Below are positions 18,070 through 26,382 of a stretch of 64,000 nt of DNA, one piece after another; the stretch's first letter is position 1, and each line of letters opens with the position of its first letter. The position numbers and the translations under genes were made by a program. Under the pieces are notes generated by a model that saw nothing but the letters and a program-made list of their open reading frames with translations, was not told the origin of the DNA and made no database searches. The stretch comes from DATFBY01 sp035253585. GTDB taxonomy: Bacteria; Gemmatimonadota; Gemmatimonadetes; Gemmatimonadales; Gemmatimonadaceae. The stretch spans positions 1 to 64,000 of the forward strand of contig DATFBY010000125.1 in assembly GCA_035253585.1 (NCBI GenBank), given 5' to 3'.

Positions 18070-18170
18070 ATCGAGATTCGAGATTCGAGATTCGAGATTT
18101 GAAACTGCGGGTTCGGTACTCCTTGGGTGTGCCGATATCGAATCTCTAATCTCGAATCTCGAATCTCGAT
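18070..18170. repeat. Heptamer-armed inverted repeat (element B)
   Basis: The left arm (18070-18100) is four CGAGATT units, and the right arm (18139-18170) is the complementary AATCTCG run with one irregular unit. The 38-bp core (18101-18138) carries GCGG, CGGTACTC and GGTGTGCC. The arms can pair over about 28 bp. It begins 6 bp after the kinase stop and lies upstream of the M23 peptidase gene on the same strand. Confidence 0.85.
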
Positions 18171-18208
18171 GCCGTGGCGAAGGCCATGTCCGCGGTGTAT
18201 TACGATGA

Positions 18209-19354
18209 ATGCGCCGCGTCCTTCCGCTCCTGCTCCTCCTCTCCGCCTGCGACAGAGCTCCTCTCGAGGAGCTCTTTGAACGCGGCACCCCGCACGAAGA
18301 GTATGCCCGGTCGCTGCGGAGCGTGGGGCTGGAGCAGACAGCGCTCGGGCGCGATTGGCTGAGCGCCGCCGACCGCGCGCTCCACTCTCCGGTCGACGCT
18401 GCGCTTCCGTTCCGTGAAGCCGGATTCTTTCCCGCGGATGAAGCCACCGCAGCGGGCTATCGCGTCGTGCTGAGGCGCGGGCAGCGGCTCGTCGCCAGCC
18501 TCCAGCTCGAGGGGCAGCTTCCCGCGCGCATCTTTCTCGATCTGTATCGCGTGCCGATCGACACCGCCGAAGACCTCGACCGCGTCGAGAGCGCGGACTC
18601 CTTGGCCACACTCCTCGAGTATGAGGCGCGACGCGATGCCGCGTACATCCTGCGTGTGCAGCCCGAGCTCCTCCGCTCGGTGAAGTACGCGCTCGACATC
18701 AGGGTCGCAGCCTCGCTCGCCTTCCCTATCCCCGAACGTGACGAGCGCGCGGTGAAGAGCTTCTTCGGTGCGTCGCGCGATGGCGGCCGGCGCGAGCATC
18801 ACGGCATCGACATCTTCGCGCCGCGTGGCACGCCGGTGCTGGCTGCCGCCAACGGCTACATCAGCCGTGTCGGCCACACCTCGTTAGGCGGGAACGTCGT
18901 TTGGCTGTACGACGATGACCGGCGTCAATCGCTCTACTACGCGCACCTCGACACGCAGCTGGTCGAGCGCGGAGAGCGCGTTCGGCTTGGTGATACGCTC
19001 GGCCTCGTCGGCAACACCGGCAACGCGCGCACGACCGCGCCGCATTTGCACTTCGGCATCTACGCCCGTGGAAGCGGTCCGGTCGATCCATTCCCGTTCG
19101 TCAGCAGTCCGCGTGGCATCGCACCCACCCTGAACGCGGACACCGCCGCGTTAGGCGACTGGGTGCGCAGCACGGCCGATGTGCCGATCAGACGCTCACT
19201 GCGCTCCGACACGCTCACCCGCGTCGCGCGCAGCACTGTGATGCGCGTATTGGGCGCCGCTTCCGACGCCTACCGGGTGAGATTGCCTGACGGGTCGGTG
19301 GGCTACGTCAGCGCGCGCGCAACCGCGTTAGGCGCGCGCCCCAGCGGCGAGTAG
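18209..19354 (+). CDS. M23 family metallopeptidase lipoprotein with C-terminal SH3-like domain
   Basis: The N-terminus is a lipoprotein signal (RRVLPLLLLLSAC) with the lipidated Cys at residue 14. After a spacer domain, the LytM/M23 domain (about 190-300) shows HHGIDIFAPRGTPV (Zn ligands His and Asp), YYAHL and HLHFGIY (catalytic and Zn His). The last 65 residues look like an SH3-type wall-binding domain. Such enzymes cut peptide cross-links of peptidoglycan or activate amidases, from the periplasmic side of a membrane. The ATG has no strong ribosome site. Its 3' end overlaps the convergent ftsH gene by 27 bp. Confidence 0.9.
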   Translation: MRRVLPLLLLLSACDRAPLEELFERGTPHEEYARSLRSVGLEQTALGRDWLSAADRALHSPVDAALPFREAGFFPADEATAAGYRVVLRRGQRLVASLQLEGQLPARIFLDLYRVPIDTAEDLDRVESADSLATLLEYEARRDAAYILRVQPELLRSVKYALDIRVAASLAFPIPERDERAVKSFFGASRDGGRREHHGIDIFAPRGTPVLAAANGYISRVGHTSLGGNVVWLYDDDRRQSLYYAHLDTQLVERGERVRLGDTLGLVGNTGNARTTAPHLHFGIYARGSGPVDPFPFVSSPRGIAPTLNADTAALGDWVRSTADVPIRRSLRSDTLTRVARSTVMRVLGAASDAYRVRLPDGSVGYVSARATALGARPSGE

Positions 19355-21253
19355 CGACTCCACGCGCTCGCGAGCGGCCGCCACGCCGTGCTCGGCGGCG
19401 ATCTGGTAAACCTGCTCGGCCGTCAGCACGTCGTGCTCGAGAAGCGCGTTCGCCACCGCTTCCACCGCGTCGCGGTGCTCGCGCACCAGCGACTCGGCCC
19501 GCTCCGCCTGACGAGTGATGATCCCCTTGGCGGCTGCATCTACCTGGGCCTGAAGCTGCGCGCTGGGCTGACCGCCGTGCGCCATGGCATCGGTGCTGAT
19601 GAGGCCGACCTCCTCGCTCATTCCGAACTCGCCGACCATGCGTCGAGCGACACTCGTGGCTTGAATGAGGTCGGCGCCGGCGCCGGTAGTGATCGCATCG
19701 GGACCGAGGAACACGAGCTCCGCGGCACGGCCGCCGAGTGCTTTGGCGACGAGCCCCTCGAGGTAGTGCCGTGGGTGCACGTGCCGGTCTTGCTCCGGAG
19801 CGAAGTGCGCCGCCCCCATCGAGCGGCCGCGCGGCTCGATCGTCACCTTGTGCAGCTTGTCATCAGGACAGGCGATCATCCCGACGATCGCATGTCCCGA
19901 CTCGTGTAGCGCGATGAGGCGCCGTTCCGACTCGGTGACCACGACGCCCGAGCGCACGCGGCCGAGGAGGATCTTGTCGCGGGCCTGCTCGATGTGCCGG
20001 TTCGAGATGACGTCGCTGTCATCCTGCACCGCCATGATCGCTGCTTCGTTCAGCAGATTGGCCAGCTCGGCGCCCGAGTGTCCGACGGTCAAGAGAGACA
20101 GACGCTCCAGGTCGACATCGGGCGCCAGCGGCGACCTGGCGGCGTGAATCTTCAGGATCTCGAGCCTGTCCGATGCCGTGGGTAGCGGCACCTCCACCAC
20201 GCGATCGAAGCGGCCGGGACGCCGCACCGCCGGATCGAGCATGTCCTCACGGTTCGTCGCGGCCATCCAGACGACTCCCTCGCTGCCGCCCATGCCGTCC
20301 ATCTCGACCAGCAGCTGATTGAGGGTGACTTCCTCTTCGCCGGAGCGGTTGGGTCGCCCACGCCGTCCGCCAAGGGAGTCGAACTCGTCGATGAAGACGA
20401 TGCACGGCGCCTGTTCGCGCGCCTGCTTGGCCAGCTGACGTACACGACGTGAGCCGACGCCGACGTACATCTCGTTGAAGTCGGAGCCCGCGCAGGTGAT
20501 CACCGGGCAGCCAGCTTCACCAGCGACCGCACGTGCAAGGAGCGTCTTCCCGGTTCCCGGGGGTCCGACGAGGAGAACACCGCGTGGGCACTTCGCGCCA
20601 ATCGCGCGGAAGCGCTCGGGATTCTTGAGATACGAGATGACGTCGCGCAGATCGGCCTGCGCTTCCCGCGCGCCCCCGACGTCGGCCAACGTCAACTGAC
20701 GCGACTCCGGCGTCGGATTGAACTTCGTCCCGGCGATGCCGGCACGCTGCCTGGCGAGCACGAAGGTCACCACCGCCAGCATCGTCAGAACGCTCAGGAT
20801 CTGGATGAAGAGCTCGCGCTTGGAGTCGCCAGTCTCGGTCACTTGGACCTTGGCGCCCGTCGCGGCCCAGCGCTCGAGGTCGAGCAAGGAAACCGCGCGT
20901 GACGGTACGGAGGTCTCGAGCGCGCGAACCTCGCGGCCGCCGCTTCGGTAGGCCGTATTCAAGGTGGCAACCAGCCGCGCACCGTTCTCGTGGACCACGA
21001 GCTCGGACACGTGTCCCCGGCTGATCGCGCTCGCCACCAGCGAGTACGGAACCTTGGGGACGTTGAGATCGGGGGCGCGGACCACGCGCCAGAGGCCGAC
21101 GCCAAGTCCGACGAGGCCGATGACCGTGATCGCAAAAGGCCAATAGCGGAACGGGCCGCCGCTCCTGGCGAGCGGGAAGAGCGCGCGGGTCCGGTGATTT
21201 CGGCGCTCAGGCCGGGTGGCGGGCAGATCTCGCGACGGCGTCGGGACGGACAC
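19328..21253 (-). CDS. ftsH: FtsH-family membrane AAA+ metalloprotease
   Basis: Two membrane helices flank a short periplasmic domain (YWPFAITVIGLVGLGVGLW and LFIQILSVLTMLAVVTFVLA). The AAA+ module has Walker A GPPGTGKT, Walker B CIVFIDEFD and the second region of homology with RRPGRFDR. The peptidase domain has the HESGH zinc motif and a downstream GADLIQAT. The FtsH pore motif is FNEMYVGVG, not the usual FVEMFVGVG. It degrades unneeded or misfolded membrane and cytosolic proteins. I place the start at GTG 21253 (641 residues); the open frame continues to ATG 21406, but that extension is Arg/Ser-rich and unlike any FtsH. It could be a second, non-essential FtsH copy. Confidence 0.88.
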   Translation of the reverse strand: MSVPTPSRDLPATRPERRNHRTRALFPLARSGGPFRYWPFAITVIGLVGLGVGLWRVVRAPDLNVPKVPYSLVASAISRGHVSELVVHENGARLVATLNTAYRSGGREVRALETSVPSRAVSLLDLERWAATGAKVQVTETGDSKRELFIQILSVLTMLAVVTFVLARQRAGIAGTKFNPTPESRQLTLADVGGAREAQADLRDVISYLKNPERFRAIGAKCPRGVLLVGPPGTGKTLLARAVAGEAGCPVITCAGSDFNEMYVGVGSRRVRQLAKQAREQAPCIVFIDEFDSLGGRRGRPNRSGEEEVTLNQLLVEMDGMGGSEGVVWMAATNREDMLDPAVRRPGRFDRVVEVPLPTASDRLEILKIHAARSPLAPDVDLERLSLLTVGHSGAELANLLNEAAIMAVQDDSDVISNRHIEQARDKILLGRVRSGVVVTESERRLIALHESGHAIVGMIACPDDKLHKVTIEPRGRSMGAAHFAPEQDRHVHPRHYLEGLVAKALGGRAAELVFLGPDAITTGAGADLIQATSVARRMVGEFGMSEEVGLISTDAMAHGGQPSAQLQAQVDAAAKGIITRQAERAESLVREHRDAVEAVANALLEHDVLTAEQVYQIAAEHGVAAARERVESLLAAGARA

Positions 21254-21539
21254 GAAACAGATTCCGGTGGCTGGTGCTTTGACAAAACGTCGCGACGCCC
21301 AGCTCGCGCCGGCGGAAGTCGACGTACGAATTGTAGGTGATTGTGAAGCGGTACGGCGTTCCGGCGGCTCAGGGGAATGACTCCGCGCCCCAGGGGCGCG
21401 TAACACTCATGAGCTCGTCAGTCGCCGCTCATCTCGGAAGAAAAACGGCGCAACCTCACGTACCCGGCAACTGGGGGAAGGTGCCGAACGGCCCGCCGCG
21501 TGCCGCAATGTAAAAGGGTAGTCCTCGGTTTTCGATGTC

Positions 21540-22820
21540 TCAGCTGACTTTTCGTGTCTTTCGGCGCAGGAAGTCCATCAGGATGAACTGGCCGAGCGTC
21601 ATGGTGTTGGTGAAATACGCCTTGCCCCGGCTGATCGCTGTGACGCGCTTCACGAATTCGACCAGCGCACGATCCCGAGCGAGCATGAAGGTGTTGATCA
21701 TGATCCCGGCGCGCCGGCAGCTGGCCACCTCACGCATCGTGTGCTGGATCACCATGGCGTCGAGGCCCATCGAGTTCTTGTAGATCTGCCCGTTGGGCAT
21801 GGTGAGCGCGCTCGGCTTGCCGTCGGTGATCATCACGATCTGACGCATGTCCTTCTTCTGCGCCATCAGGATCCGCCGGGCGAGCTTCAGTCCTTCCGCC
21901 GTGTTGGTGTGATATGGTCCGACCTGCGCGTGAGCCAATCTGGCGAGCGGAATCTCTTCGGCCGAATCGTGGAAGAGGACGACGCGCAGCGAATCGCCGG
22001 GGAACTGGGTTCGTATGAGGTGCGTGAGCGCCAGTGCGACTTTTTTCGCCGGCGTGAATCGATCCTCGCCGTAGAGAATCATCGAGTGCGAGGTGTCCAG
22101 GAGAAGCACTGTGGCGCACGACGAGCGATACTCCGCCTGCCGGACCATCAGATCCTCGTAGTCCAGCTCGATGGGCACGTCGAGAGATCCGTTCCGTATG
22201 AGCGCGTTCTGGAGCGTGGCGTTGACGTCGAGATTCAGCGTGTCGCCGAACTCGTACGACTTGCTCGATGCGTCCGCTTCGACGCCGGTGGCGAGATACG
22301 GCGTGTCGTGGCTACCGAAGCTCGATTTTCCGAGCGAGCCGAGGAGGCTGCGCAGCGTCTTGAAGCCGAGGAAGTCGATTCCTTTCTCGGTGAGCGTGAA
22401 CTGCACGTCTCGTGAGGCAGCTCGCGCGAGACCGCCCGGCCCCGTCACCGCCTGGTGCGATGCCGGCATCTGCGGTGGCGTCTCGACGTTGAGATAGCCT
22501 TCGGCGATGAGACGCTGAACGAGATCGTCGAGCAGCTTGGCCAGGCCAGCACGACCTTCCTCTTCGCCTTCGCCGCGCAGCGCTTCCAGCATCTCGGGAG
22601 TGAACTGCCCGCTCTCCATGAGTGCGTTGAGGATCGCCTCACGAAGCGCATCGAGCGAGCGGTCTTCGTCGCCGCCGAACTCGCCCCAGTACGGATGATT
22701 CATCTTGCCGCCCGCAAAGCCCGATTGGAGCAGAAAATCGGCGAGCTTGTCGAGCAGCGATTGGAGATCGACAGCATCGGCGAGCTCCGGACTGAACTTC
22801 GAGTACGTATGCGAGCGCAT
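21540..22820 (-). CDS. vWA-domain protein, likely partner of the MoxR-like ATPase
   Basis: This 426-residue soluble protein has an acidic helical N-terminal half (GGDEDRSLDALREAILNAL...) and a C-terminal von Willebrand A domain. The metal-binding MIDAS motif DTSHSM and a downstream ITDGKPSA are present. I start at ATG 22820, preceded by AAGG...AGG on the minus strand; longer versions would run into the divergent MFS gene. vWA proteins of this kind work with MoxR-type AAA+ ATPases in metal insertion or complex assembly. Such an ATPase is encoded at 24.8-26.2 kb on the same strand. The client protein is unknown. Confidence 0.8.
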   Translation of the reverse strand: MRSHTYSKFSPELADAVDLQSLLDKLADFLLQSGFAGGKMNHPYWGEFGGDEDRSLDALREAILNALMESGQFTPEMLEALRGEGEEEGRAGLAKLLDDLVQRLIAEGYLNVETPPQMPASHQAVTGPGGLARAASRDVQFTLTEKGIDFLGFKTLRSLLGSLGKSSFGSHDTPYLATGVEADASSKSYEFGDTLNLDVNATLQNALIRNGSLDVPIELDYEDLMVRQAEYRSSCATVLLLDTSHSMILYGEDRFTPAKKVALALTHLIRTQFPGDSLRVVLFHDSAEEIPLARLAHAQVGPYHTNTAEGLKLARRILMAQKKDMRQIVMITDGKPSALTMPNGQIYKNSMGLDAMVIQHTMREVASCRRAGIMINTFMLARDRALVEFVKRVTAISRGKAYFTNTMTLGQFILMDFLRRKTRKVS

Positions 22821-22857
22821 GACCTGACCTTGGGATACGGACCGAGTAAAATCAAGC

Positions 22858-24099
22858 ATGGCGATCGCGATCCAGTCGATGAATCCGCTGCGCGTGCTGC
22901 AGCGGCACCGCAACTTTCGGATCTTCTGGATGGGACAGACCACGTCGCTCATCGGCACGTGGATGCAGTCCACGGCCCAGGCGTGGCTGGCGCTTCAACT
23001 TTCGAATAGCGCGTTCATCGTCGGCCTGGTGGTGACGGCCGGCGCGCTCCCCATCCTCTTGCTGTCGCTGTACGGCGGCGTCGTTGCCGATCGCACCGAC
23101 AAGCTGCGCCTGGTCACGATCGGTCAGGCGCTGCTCTTGGTGCAGGCCGTGGCGCTCTGGTGGTTCGTGTGGTCGGGCGGGATCACCGTTGCCTGGCTGC
23201 TCGTCTTCGCGCTGTTGAGCGGAACGATCAACGCCTTCGAGATTCCCGCGCGGCAATCGTTCATCATCGAGCTGGTCGGGAAGGACGACCTCACCGACGC
23301 GATCGCGCTCAATAGTGGCGGCTTCAACCTGGCGCGAGTGATCGGGCCGAGTCTGGCGGGGATCGTCATCCACCAGTTCGGAACGTCGTGGGTGTTCGCC
23401 ATCAACGCGCTCAGCTACTTCGCCGTGCTGGCGTCGCTCCTCAGCATCCGTCTTCCACCACGCCCGACTCGGGAAGTGATGACATCTCCCATGGAAGGAC
23501 TGCTCGAAGGGCTACGATTCATGTTTCGCACGCGCGACGTGTCGTTGCTGATGGGGCTCATCGCGATGTACTCGATCTTTGGCATGCCGTATCTCGCGCT
23601 CATGCCCGTTGTCGCGCGCGATGTGCTGCGAAGCGACGCCAGCGGATACGGGCTGCTGCTCACGGCGGTAGGTGTCGGCGGGTTCGCCGGCGCATTGGGG
23701 TTGGCCGCGGTGGGACGACGAGCGCGGCGTAGGCGGCTGCTCGAGCTGTCCGCCTACGCCTTCTCGGTTCTCCTCATTGTCTTCTCGTTCTCTCGCTCGC
23801 TCGTGTTTTCCGCGATTCTGCTCCTCTTCATCGGCTGCGCGATGATCTTGAGCAACGCCCTGGCTAACGGGGTGCTCCAGACGACGGTGCCTGACGAGCT
23901 GCGCGGGCGGGTGATGTCGGCCTACGCCTGGGTATTCGTGGGTCTCGGTCCGGTAGTTGGGCCGCTGCTGGCGGGTGGGTTGGCCGACGAGATCGGTGCC
24001 ACGCGCACGATCGGCGTCATGGCCGTCGTCACGCTGGTGTTCGCGTGGTGGTCGTTCCGCAAGCGTCCAACGGCTGCCGAGGCGCGATTGCCTAACTAG
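22858..24099 (+). CDS. MFS transporter (EntS-like drug/siderophore exporter family)
   Basis: This 413-residue carrier has twelve predicted membrane helices. It begins with the amphipathic RNFRIFWMGQTTSLIGTWMQSTAQAW typical of the MFS_3/EntS branch. Loop 2-3 has the MFS motif A-like GGVVADRTDKLRL, and another copy near residue 330 reads PDELRGRVMSAY. Proton-driven export of small molecules across the inner membrane is the usual role; no substrate can be read. It is isolated on the plus strand among minus-strand genes, and its ATG overlaps a possible alternative start of the vWA gene. Confidence 0.88.
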   Translation: MAIAIQSMNPLRVLQRHRNFRIFWMGQTTSLIGTWMQSTAQAWLALQLSNSAFIVGLVVTAGALPILLLSLYGGVVADRTDKLRLVTIGQALLLVQAVALWWFVWSGGITVAWLLVFALLSGTINAFEIPARQSFIIELVGKDDLTDAIALNSGGFNLARVIGPSLAGIVIHQFGTSWVFAINALSYFAVLASLLSIRLPPRPTREVMTSPMEGLLEGLRFMFRTRDVSLLMGLIAMYSIFGMPYLALMPVVARDVLRSDASGYGLLLTAVGVGGFAGALGLAAVGRRARRRRLLELSAYAFSVLLIVFSFSRSLVFSAILLLFIGCAMILSNALANGVLQTTVPDELRGRVMSAYAWVFVGLGPVVGPLLAGGLADEIGATRTIGVMAVVTLVFAWWSFRKRPTAAEARLPN

Positions 24100-24105
24100 C
24101 GACGC

Positions 24106-24744
24106 CTAACGAGCGATCTCGACGCCGAACCGCTCGCGCGCCAGCCTCGTCACCACATCGGCGGCGCCGTCCACGCCGAGAAACTCGGTGTCGAGGCAGA
24201 GATGATAGTTCGATGGATCGCGCCAGGCGCGCTTCCAATGCCGCTTGACGTACTGCTCCCGCTGCCGATTCGTATCATCGGTGAGCTTCTCGGCTTCCTG
24301 CGCGCTGATCTTCATGCGCGCGGCGACGCGCGCGATCAGTGCCGGCCGCGGAGCGTAGCAGAAGACGTGAATGACATCGTCGCGCGAGGCAAGCACCGCC
24401 TGAGCGCCGCGGCCCACGAGCACCGCCGGCCCGCGGGCCACCGCCTCCTCGATGATCCGCGTCGTGACTTCGACGATGCGATCTTCACTCGGCGGAAGCG
24501 TGGTGGCGGTCGCCGGCGCGAACGTTTCGGGATTGCCCAACGTCAGCGACTCCGCCAGTCGCTGCGCCAGCGACGCAACGCGCTCCTCGCGCTTCTCCAC
24601 TTCGGCCGAGGGTACGCCGAGGCGCTCAGCCACCGCGTCGACGAAAGCGTTGTCGAGCAGCTCCCAGCCTAACGAGCGCGCGATGCGCTCCGCCACATCA
24701 GAGCCGCCCGAGCCGAACATCCGCGAGACGGTGATGATCGCCAT
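24106..24744 (-). CDS. Cytidylate kinase-like family protein
   Basis: This 212-residue P-loop protein opens with ITVSRMFGSGGSDVAERIARSLGW, the variant Walker A of the cytidylate-kinase-2 family. A central GPAVLVGRGAQAVLA and an Arg-rich lid region (DDTNRQREQYVKRHW) follow. True CMP kinases (Cmk) have a GPSGSGKST loop, so the phosphoryl acceptor may not be CMP. It ends 7 bp before the MFS stop (convergent) and starts 7 bp after the MoxR-like gene stop, so it is probably co-transcribed with that gene. The stop codon lies within a GCCTAACG word. Confidence 0.8.
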   Translation of the reverse strand: MAIITVSRMFGSGGSDVAERIARSLGWELLDNAFVDAVAERLGVPSAEVEKREERVASLAQRLAESLTLGNPETFAPATATTLPPSEDRIVEVTTRIIEEAVARGPAVLVGRGAQAVLASRDDVIHVFCYAPRPALIARVAARMKISAQEAEKLTDDTNRQREQYVKRHWKRAWRDPSNYHLCLDTEFLGVDGAADVVTRLARERFGVEIAR

Positions 24745-24750
24745 GGTGGA

Positions 24751-26223
24751 TCAGGTCATCAGGCCACCGCCGAAGAGATCCTGATTCGGGCGGCGCCGCT
24801 CGGGAGACTGCGCGCGCCCGTATTGCCCGGCGTCCGAGCGCGAGATTTTCTTGCGCGCCACCAGCGCCTCGAGCACCAGCTCGCACGCGGCGGCCGTCGC
24901 CGGCGCATCGCCATCGGTAGCGAGCGCGCAGCCATACACCAGATCCAGCAGCGACGGGATGCGGTCGAAGCCTTGCACCATCCCCTGCGCCGGAACGTCG
25001 TCCGCCACCTGCATGGCGTTGCCGACGTCGAACCACATCACCATTTCGTCGGTGTTCACGCCGCCTGCCCGTCCGCCGAACGTCGCATCGGCCGCGCGAC
25101 GAATGAGCTCGTGCGCGATGGCATGACTCCCGACCAGCTCACCTTCGTACTCGAGCTCGATCTTACCGGTGATGGCGGGAAGCGCGGCGTAGATGTCGCT
25201 GATGCGCGGCACGACTTCGCACTCGCCCGTGAGCACCGCGCGCCGCTCGGCGTTGGAGATGGCGTTCTCCATCACCGAGATCGGCATCCGCTGCGACACC
25301 CCGGAGCGCTTGTCGATGCGCTTGTCGGTGCGCGCCTCGAACGCAATGCGCTCCACCACCTCGGCCATGAAGTCCGGAACACGCACCGGCAGACCACCGC
25401 GCGATGTCCAGGCTTCCTGCTGCGTGATGGAAACCCCGAGCTCTACCGTCGCCGGGTAGTGCGTCATGACCTCGCTGCCGATGCGGTCCTTGAGCGGCGT
25501 GATGATCTTGCCGCGCGCCGTGTAGTCCTCGGGGTTGGCGGTGAAGCACAGCAGGACATCGAGCGGCAACCGCACCGGATATCCTTTGATCTGGACGTCG
25601 CCTTCCTGCATGATGTTGAACAGACCGACCTGGATCTTCCCGGCCAGATCGGGCAGCTCGTTGAGCGCGAAGATTCCGCGATTGGCGCGCGGCAACATTC
25701 CGTAGTGAATCGTGAGCTCGTCCGCCAGCATGTGCCCGCCGCGTGCGGCCTTGATCGGATCGACGTCGCCAATGATGTCGGCGATCGTCACGTCCGGCGT
25801 AGCGAGCTTCTCGACGTATCGCTGATCGCGGTCCACCCAGGTGATGGGCGTGTCGTCGCCCGCGTCGGCGATCCGCAACCGCGCAAACTTGGAGATCGGC
25901 GCGAACGGGTTGTCGTTGATCTCGCTGCCGGCAACGATCGGAATCGCGTCATCGAGCAGTGTGGTGAGCGCGCGCAGGATGCGCGACTTCGCTTGTCCGC
26001 GAAGGCCAAGCAAGATGAAGTTGTGGCGAGACAGCAACGCGTTGACGATCTGCGGCACGACACTGTCGTCGTAACCCAACACGCCGGGAAAGATGTCGCC
26101 GCCTTCGGAAAGGCGGCGCAGCAGGTTGGCGCGCACTTCGTCCTTGACGGAACGGTGCGCGATGTGGGGCGCGGCGAACGGAGAGCGCTTGAGAGCGCCC
26201 AGAGTCTGCGGAAACGACGTCAC
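24751..26223 (-). CDS. MoxR-like / magnesium-chelatase-type AAA+ ATPase
   Basis: An AAA+ ATPase of 490 residues. The P loop reads LLGLRGQAKSRI, with Ala-Lys-Ser where most have GTGKT; a Walker-B-like segment GIFALNELPDL is followed by the sensor-1 region LLCFTANPEDYT. These features match the Mg-chelatase/MoxR branch. I start at GTG 26223, since upstream codons are low-complexity and Arg-rich. The protein probably acts with the vWA protein at 21.5-22.8 kb, as in BchI/BchD, MoxR/CoxE-type and similar pairs, to remodel or metallate a target. Between them lie an MFS gene on the other strand and a kinase-like gene. Confidence 0.8.
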   Translation of the reverse strand: MTSFPQTLGALKRSPFAAPHIAHRSVKDEVRANLLRRLSEGGDIFPGVLGYDDSVVPQIVNALLSRHNFILLGLRGQAKSRILRALTTLLDDAIPIVAGSEINDNPFAPISKFARLRIADAGDDTPITWVDRDQRYVEKLATPDVTIADIIGDVDPIKAARGGHMLADELTIHYGMLPRANRGIFALNELPDLAGKIQVGLFNIMQEGDVQIKGYPVRLPLDVLLCFTANPEDYTARGKIITPLKDRIGSEVMTHYPATVELGVSITQQEAWTSRGGLPVRVPDFMAEVVERIAFEARTDKRIDKRSGVSQRMPISVMENAISNAERRAVLTGECEVVPRISDIYAALPAITGKIELEYEGELVGSHAIAHELIRRAADATFGGRAGGVNTDEMVMWFDVGNAMQVADDVPAQGMVQGFDRIPSLLDLVYGCALATDGDAPATAAACELVLEALVARKKISRSDAGQYGRAQSPERRRPNQDLFGGGLMT

Positions 26224-26382
26224 GGGGAACGGCTCCGGTGAGGCGCGAGAATCCGACCGTCTGACTGGACGGTGCGGACGACATTCGGAGCGTACATGCG
26301 GGGCATTACCCGCGCCAGTGGGTTCGAGGGCCTTCGGGTGGAGTGAGAACAACGCGGCGCGGCGCGCGGCGTCAGGCAGAGA

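Noticed and set aside
18070..18170. Tandem heptamers read as a CRISPR array or as a simple satellite
   Set aside because: There are no spacers and no cas genes. The two halves are inverted, and the centre is conserved between copies, so an inverted element is a better description.
21254..21406. N-terminal extension of FtsH to ATG 21406
   Set aside because: Arg/Ser/Thr-rich peptide with no membrane helix, unlike FtsH N-termini; GTG 21253 gives a normal length.
24823..26241. Long plus-strand frame opposite the MoxR-like gene
   Set aside because: It mirrors a well supported AAA+ gene, is His/Arg/Asp-rich without any motif, and such long antisense frames are common in GC-rich DNA.
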